Made by a program: the position numbers and the translations under genes
Notes under the pieces: model-generated
What the model was told of the DNA's origin: nothing
What the model saw: the letters and a program-made list of their open reading frames with translations, nothing else
Databases searched by the model: none
NCBI GenBank assembly: GCA_044433365.1
Contig: JAWXTR010000054.1
Location: 1-20,171 of the forward strand
Length of the DNA: 20,171 nucleotides
Direction of reading: 5' to 3'
Source: CAMQVM01 sp044433365
GTDB taxonomy: Bacteria; Bacteroidota; Bacteroidia; Bacteroidales; Rikenellaceae
In this document: piece by piece, positions 15,849 to 20,171 of the stretch
Layout: every line of letters starts with the position of its first letter
How positions within the stretch are numbered: position 1 is the first letter of the stretch

Positions 15849-16013
15849 AAGTAGTGTAAAACAATTATTGCCATATTTTTAACAGCACTCTTGGAGCGAT
15901 ATTTTTTACTATTAAATCTCAATGTAGAATAACTATATTTTCAATTCAATAGCAAAAAATCTCATCTCCAATAGCACTGTTAAAAACATACCAATAATTA
16001 TTTTACCCTACTT
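15849..16013. mobile_element. 165-bp foldback MITE-like element, copy 1
   Basis: The element begins AAGTAGTGTAAAACAATTAT and ends ATAATTATTTTACCCTACTT, and its two halves are imperfect reverse complements over almost the full length with a 5-nt loop (AATAA). It differs from copy 2 by about 11 substitutions and no indels. Bases 15883 (C) and 15979 (G) are paired; the same pair is T-A in copy 2. TTA occurs at both borders (15847-15849 and 16012-16014), consistent with a 3-bp target duplication. It encodes no protein. Confidence 0.75.
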
Positions 16014-16293
16014 AAGTAGATGCAAAATAGCATACCACACGGTTAAAACACCTACACTCGCAGCAAATACAACAAAACAACAGATGTTTTCAGTATCACT
16101 GCCTACTATTAAAATAACAATAAGCTATGCATGATTGACAAAAATTAGTCACGCCAATAAAGGTTTGAAAAACCTTCTTCCGCTTTAAGAAAAGCGGAGC
16201 GAAACCATGAGTGGAAACGAACGATTTTTGCCAGCCCTTTGGGCGTGCTTTTTCTAAAAAAGCATTAAAGGAAGTTCTAATTTCTGGATTATT
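16014..16293. other. Non-coding spacer between foldback copies 1 and 2
   Basis: No gene is supported in these 280 bp. The left part opens AAGTAGATGCAAAAT, faintly like another foldback start, then is featureless. The right part holds an AATAAAGGTTTGAAAA arm (16156-16171) like the palindrome at 12923-12964, then three short hairpins: CCGCTTT/AAAGCGG (16180-16197), GCCC-TTT-GGGC (16234-16244) and GCTTTTT/AAAAAGC (16247-16263). Finally AAGGAAGTTCTAA (16268-16280) is the left half of a GTTCTAA hairpin that is interrupted by foldback copy 2. Confidence 0.55.
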
Positions 16294-16458
16294 AAGTAGT
16301 GTAAAACAATTATTGCCATATTCTTAATAGCACTCTTGGAGCGATATTTTTCACTATTAAATCTCAATATAGAACCACTATATTTTCGATTCAATAGCAA
16401 AAAATCTCATCTTCAATAGCACTATTAAAAATACACCAATAATTATTTTACCCTACTT
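16294..16458. mobile_element. 165-bp foldback MITE-like element, copy 2
   Basis: Same length and ends as copy 1, with loop AACCA at 16373-16377 lying exactly at the centre of the element. TTA flanks both borders (16292-16294 and 16457-16459). If the element and one TTA are removed, the flanks join to give GGATTATTAGAACTCCCC, a match to the intact repeat end at 7203-7219. It is identical to copy 3 over the 116 bp visible there. Confidence 0.8.
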
Positions 16459-16577
16459 AGAACTCCCCTTAAAAAAAGTTATTTATAACTCGAATTGCAA
16501 AAATAGCTCAAAATAGCTCAAAAATTTCAAACCTTTATTCGCCTTAATCAATGATGTATAGCACAGATGTATTTTGA
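16459..16577 (+). other. metH upstream region with 10-bp tandem repeat
   Basis: The first bases (AGAACTCCCCTT) are the right end of the interrupted GTTCTAA hairpin. Two tandem copies of AAAATAGCTC (16500-16519) follow, then TTCAAACCTTTATTCGCC (16526-16543), an arm of the palindrome family. Near the start codon a weak TATTTTG (16570-16576) resembles a -7 box but lacks proper spacing. No cobalamin riboswitch (B12 box) or SAM riboswitch is apparent, although metH genes are often controlled that way. Confidence 0.4.
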
Positions 16578-19500
16578 ATGATAAAAAATGATTTAAAAGA
16601 GAGAATCTTAATTCTTGATGGAGCATTAGGAACAATGATTCAAACCTATCAACTTAACGAAAGCGACTTCAGAGACAATCGATTTAGTGATAGCAACATA
16701 GAACTAAAAGGCTGTAATGATATACTATCAATTACAGCCCCAAACATAATTTTAGATATCCACGCAAGATATTTAGAAGCTGGGGCAGATATAATCACAA
16801 CAAATAGCTTTAATGCAAACAGCATATCGCTTGCCGAATATCAATTACAAGATTTTGTGTACGAGATAAATTTTGCTGCCGCACAATTAGCTCGTCAAGC
16901 CATCGGCGAACTAAAAGGGCGTTACGTGGCAGGTTCTGTAGGGCCAACTGGTCGTTCGGCATCTATGTCACCTAAAGTCGAAAGCCCTGCACTTCGAAAT
17001 ATCACTTTCGAGCAGCTTGAAGAGGCCTATACCCTTCAAATATCGGCACTAATAAATGGAGGAGTGGATTTAATCTTGCTTGAAACTGTATTCGACACAC
17101 TAAATTGTAAAGCAGCAATTGCAGCTCACGAGAGAATATGCAACGAAAAAAAAATTGATATTCCACTAATGATTTCAGGCACTATCTCAGATAGTTCGGG
17201 GCGCATACTTAGCGGTCAAACCGTAGAGGCTTTTGTAGAATCTGTATCTCATAGCAAACAATTACTTAGCTTGGGGTTAAACTGTGCCTTTGGAGCAGAA
17301 CTTATCTACCCTTACCTTCAACGACTTGAACGCACAACATCACATTATGTATCGGTACACCCAAATGCAGGATTACCAGATGCTTTTGGGAGGTATAGCC
17401 ATACCCCAAAAATAATGGCAGAGATTGTCGAAAAATTCATGCAAGACAAAACAGTAAATATAGTTGGCGGCTGTTGTGGTACTACACCATCACATATTAA
17501 GGCTTTAAAAGAAATATCAAAAAGATACACTCCACGCACAACTCGCAAACACGAACCAATAAGTACTTTTTCAGGTTTAGAGCCTCTAAAATTAACATCC
17601 GACTTAGGATTTATAAACATAGGTGAAAGGGCAAATGTAGCAGGTAGTGCAAAATTTGCTCGTTTAATTCGAGAAGAAAAATTTGATGAAGCTCTTGCAA
17701 TTGTAACAAAGCAAGTTGCAGCTGGCGTATCGGTTATTGATGTCTGCATGGATGATGCTATGATAGATGGCAAAACAGTAATGCGCCATTTTCTTAATTT
17801 AATGGCATCTGAGCCCGAAATTGCTCGTCTGCCAGTAATGATAGATTCATCTAAGTGGGAGGTTATAGAGTATGGACTTCGTACTCAGCAAGGCAAGCCT
17901 ATAGTAAACTCTATATCATTAAAAGAGGGCGAGCAAGAGTTTTTGCATCGTGCAGATATCATACAAAGATATGGCGCAGCAGCAGTAGTTATGCTCTTTG
18001 ATGAAAATGGGCAAGCCGACAGCTACCAACGCAAAATTGAGGTGGCCTGCAGAGCTTACAGACTACTTACAAATAATGGATTCAAACCCGAAAATATAAT
18101 ATTTGACCCTAACGTACTAACGATAGGTACTGGAATAGCAGAACATGCTAAATATGGCATAGATTTTATTAAGGCAGTAGAGTACATTAAACTAAATCTA
18201 CCTTATGCAAAAGTAAGTGCGGGAGTTAGCAATCTATCATTTGCATTTAGAGGTAATAATCCTCTACGTGAAGCCATGCACTCGGCCTTTTTATATCATG
18301 CAATAAAGGCCGGATTAGATATGGCTATAGTCAATGGTACAAACATGATGATTTATGAGGATATAAACCCCGAATTACTTACCGCAATAGAGGATTTAAT
18401 TCTCAACCGCAACGATGAGGCTACTGAAAAGCTACTCGAAATAAGCGAGAAGATGTTAAGCCTTAAAAGCAGCACCACCCCAGCCAAAAACGATACTCAA
18501 CAGTGGCGTAAACTGCCTATAAATGAGCGTCTAGGACTCTCTATATCAAAGGGTATAACTCAATATATAAACGACGATACACTTGAGGCTCTTGCCGAGT
18601 ATCGCTCTGCCGTAAACGTGATAGAACAACCACTTATGGAGGCTATGAAACATGTTGGCACTTTGTTTAGCGAGGGCAAAATGTTCTTGCCGCAAGTAGT
18701 AAAAAGTGCACGTGTCATGAAAATGGCTGTAGATGCCCTACAGCCTTACATAAAGACTAGCAATGATGATTCAAAGCTTCACAAGATAGTGGTTGCAACC
18801 GTAAAAGGCGATGTTCATGACATTGGTAAAAACATAGTGTCTATTGTACTGTCGTGCAATGGTTTCGAGGTTATAGATTTAGGGGTTATGGTGCCAGCAC
18901 AAAATATTGTTGATGCCGTAAGAGAGCACAAACCTACAATGGCTATGCTCAGTGGACTAATTACTCCATCGCTCGACGAAATGGCTTATTTACTCAAAAC
19001 TTTCGAAAAAGAAAAAATTTCACTACCCGTATTAGTAGGCGGAGCGACTACATCAAAACTGCATACTACTGTTAAGCTACAACCTTTGTATAGCGGATTA
19101 ACATGGCAAACTAGCGATGCTTCTAGTTGTGCTCAATTAGCATTAGAACTTGTGGGTTCGCATAGCAAGCAAATTATAAAAACCATAAAATATGAGCAAA
19201 ACCAAATATTAAACGAATTTAACAACAAAAGTTCAATTCTCTCGATTACAGATGCACGCTCTAACAAATTTATTGTAAATAAAGAGAGTATAGTGCAGCC
19301 TCAACAAAAAGGCACCTTTATCAAAGAGTTGAAATTCGAAACGGTTTGCCAACTAATCAATTGGACTTCTTTCTTTGCTGCATGGCAAGTTAAAGGACAA
19401 ACACCTCAGCTATTTGACCATCCACAAAAAGGCGAAGAGGCACGTAATTTATATAATGATGCACTTGAAATGCTTAAAATAATGAGTTCTAAAGTAACAA

Positions 19501-20057
19501 TCAAGGCTCAAACAACTATATGCGATGCTACGACGAAAAACGAAACAATAATCATAACCGATAAATCACTAGAGCTAAATGTAGGGCGTGACCTGCAACA
19601 AGGCAAAAAACTAAACCTATCATTAGCCGATTTTCTGCACGAAAATGGCGATTATGTAGGTTTTATCAATGTTTCGGTATTTGGCATAGATCAGATAGCT
19701 TGCAATTACGAGGGCGATCATTACTCAACACTAATGCTAAAACTGCTTGCCGACAGACTAGCCGAAGCTAGCAGCGAATACCTACACTACGAATTACGAA
19801 CTTCTCTTTGGGGCTATAGCAACGAGGAATTTAATCCTACCCAAATACTAAAGGGTAAATGGCAAGGAATTAGACCAGCATTTGGTTATCCATGCCTAAA
19901 AGATCATAAACTAAAACGCAAAATATTCGATGCGCTAAACATAGAAAAAAACATTGGTACAACACTTACCGAAAATTACTCGATGTTGCCCCAATCTTCT
20001 ATTTCAGCCATGATATTCGCAAACCAAGCAGCCAAATATTTCATAATAACAGATTAA
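16578..20057 (+). CDS. metH: Cobalamin-dependent methionine synthase
   Basis: This 1159-residue cytosolic enzyme transfers a methyl group from 5-methyltetrahydrofolate to homocysteine through methylcobalamin. All four modules are present. The homocysteine domain (about 1-320) carries zinc ligands Cys236 (GLNCAFG) and Cys299/Cys300 (GGCCGT). The pterin domain (about 340-620) starts FINIGERANVAG (345-356). The cap and B12 domains (about 640-890) contain DVHDIG (745-750) with His747 as the cobalt ligand. The C-terminal reactivation domain (about 920-1159) includes RPAFGYPC and the YSMLPQSSISAMIF segment for S-adenosylmethionine. Length is slightly below the 1227 residues of E. coli, with no missing key residue. 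It lies between two identical foldback copies, and its stop codon TAA is completed by copy 3. Confidence 0.96.
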   Translation: MIKNDLKERILILDGALGTMIQTYQLNESDFRDNRFSDSNIELKGCNDILSITAPNIILDIHARYLEAGADIITTNSFNANSISLAEYQLQDFVYEINFAAAQLARQAIGELKGRYVAGSVGPTGRSASMSPKVESPALRNITFEQLEEAYTLQISALINGGVDLILLETVFDTLNCKAAIAAHERICNEKKIDIPLMISGTISDSSGRILSGQTVEAFVESVSHSKQLLSLGLNCAFGAELIYPYLQRLERTTSHYVSVHPNAGLPDAFGRYSHTPKIMAEIVEKFMQDKTVNIVGGCCGTTPSHIKALKEISKRYTPRTTRKHEPISTFSGLEPLKLTSDLGFINIGERANVAGSAKFARLIREEKFDEALAIVTKQVAAGVSVIDVCMDDAMIDGKTVMRHFLNLMASEPEIARLPVMIDSSKWEVIEYGLRTQQGKPIVNSISLKEGEQEFLHRADIIQRYGAAAVVMLFDENGQADSYQRKIEVACRAYRLLTNNGFKPENIIFDPNVLTIGTGIAEHAKYGIDFIKAVEYIKLNLPYAKVSAGVSNLSFAFRGNNPLREAMHSAFLYHAIKAGLDMAIVNGTNMMIYEDINPELLTAIEDLILNRNDEATEKLLEISEKMLSLKSSTTPAKNDTQQWRKLPINERLGLSISKGITQYINDDTLEALAEYRSAVNVIEQPLMEAMKHVGTLFSEGKMFLPQVVKSARVMKMAVDALQPYIKTSNDDSKLHKIVVATVKGDVHDIGKNIVSIVLSCNGFEVIDLGVMVPAQNIVDAVREHKPTMAMLSGLITPSLDEMAYLLKTFEKEKISLPVLVGGATTSKLHTTVKLQPLYSGLTWQTSDASSCAQLALELVGSHSKQIIKTIKYEQNQILNEFNNKSSILSITDARSNKFIVNKESIVQPQQKGTFIKELKFETVCQLINWTSFFAAWQVKGQTPQLFDHPQKGEEARNLYNDALEMLKIMSSKVTIKAQTTICDATTKNETIIITDKSLELNVGRDLQQGKKLNLSLADFLHENGDYVGFINVSVFGIDQIACNYEGDHYSTLMLKLLADRLAEASSEYLHYELRTSLWGYSNEEFNPTQILKGKWQGIRPAFGYPCLKDHKLKRKIFDALNIEKNIGTTLTENYSMLPQSSISAMIFANQAAKYFIITD

Positions 20058-20171
20058 GTAGTGTAAAACAATTATTGCCATATTCTTAATAGCACTCTTG
20101 GAGCGATATTTTTCACTATTAAATCTCAATATAGAACCACTATATTTTCGATTCAATAGCAAAAAATCTCA
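20056..20171. mobile_element. Foldback MITE-like element, copy 3 (cut by the window end)
   Basis: The 116 visible bases are identical to the first 116 of copy 2. The left border again reads TTA then AGTAG. The metH stop TAA (20055-20057) straddles this border, so its last one or two bases belong to the element. The right end and its target duplication lie outside the window. Confidence 0.8.

Noticed and set aside
16180..16263. Short coding remnant across the three small hairpins
   Set aside because: A frame can be read through, but the sequence is a run of short inverted repeats of the kind scattered between genes, with no start codon and no domain.
16459..16577. Cobalamin riboswitch ahead of metH
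   Set aside because: No B12-box-like sequence or suitable long structured leader is visible; the space is filled by repeats.
17345..17773. 142-codon minus-strand reading frame inside metH
   Set aside because: It is antisense to the conserved zinc-binding and pterin-binding regions of MetH.
19780..19800. Heptamer-like ACTACGAATTACGA inside metH
   Set aside because: It is in frame within the conserved reactivation domain and only about two units long, so it is probably chance.

Overview
The window looks like a chromosomal segment of an AT-rich member of the Bacteroidales (Bacteroidota). Pointers are an OprO/OprP-type porin, an exported DPP IV with a DWVYEEEF motif, a large exported GH115 glucuronidase, -7 promoter boxes of the TAnnTTTG type, the absence of Shine-Dalgarno sequences, and heptameric intergenic repeats. 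The genus cannot be fixed from the sequence alone. All ten large genes are intact. The window is unusually rich in structured intergenic repeats.

Layout. Positions 1-340 hold a tandem array of TACGTC hairpins that abuts a 45-codon C-terminal relic of a transposase (364-498). A porin gene (572-1828, minus) diverges from a family 2 glycosyltransferase (1894-2808), which is followed by an ArsC/Spx-like thioredoxin-fold protein (2840-3193) and a 1223-residue GH115 protein (3295-6966). A nested hairpin separates the GH115 gene from the convergent lysC-lysA pair (9743 to 7219, minus). Divergent from lysC is a protein with a probable N-terminal helix-turn-helix and ACT-like C-terminal part (9976-10641), followed 7 bp later by a DPP IV peptidase gene (10649-12877). 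After a 42-bp perfect palindrome come an MFS permease (13017-14327) and, 1 bp later, a protoporphyrinogen oxidase (14329-15696). An 881-bp repeat-filled gap leads to cobalamin-dependent methionine synthase metH (16578-20057).

How the genes fit together. lysC and lysA are the first and last enzymes of the diaminopimelate/lysine route. The divergent HTH-ACT protein is a candidate amino-acid-sensing regulator of them, with a 16-bp palindrome just upstream of its own start. The MFS and hemG genes form a two-gene operon that implies late heme synthesis or tetrapyrrole handling. The GH115 enzyme and DPP IV are probably exported and act on glucuronoxylan-type glycans and on peptides. The other neighbours look like unrelated housekeeping genes.

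The most unusual content is three layers of repeats. (1) A 165-bp, almost fully self-complementary foldback element is present in two full copies and one cut copy, carries a compensatory base-pair change, and probably duplicates TTA at its target. (2) A GGGGARYTTCTAA family, which can form hairpins about 150 bp long, starts at or next to the stop codons of six genes. (3) Heptamer arrays (consensus KCRTAAT) lie at or just after three stop codons, in the same orientation as the gene. The foldback elements appear to have landed inside the second family, and one of them completes the stop codon of metH.
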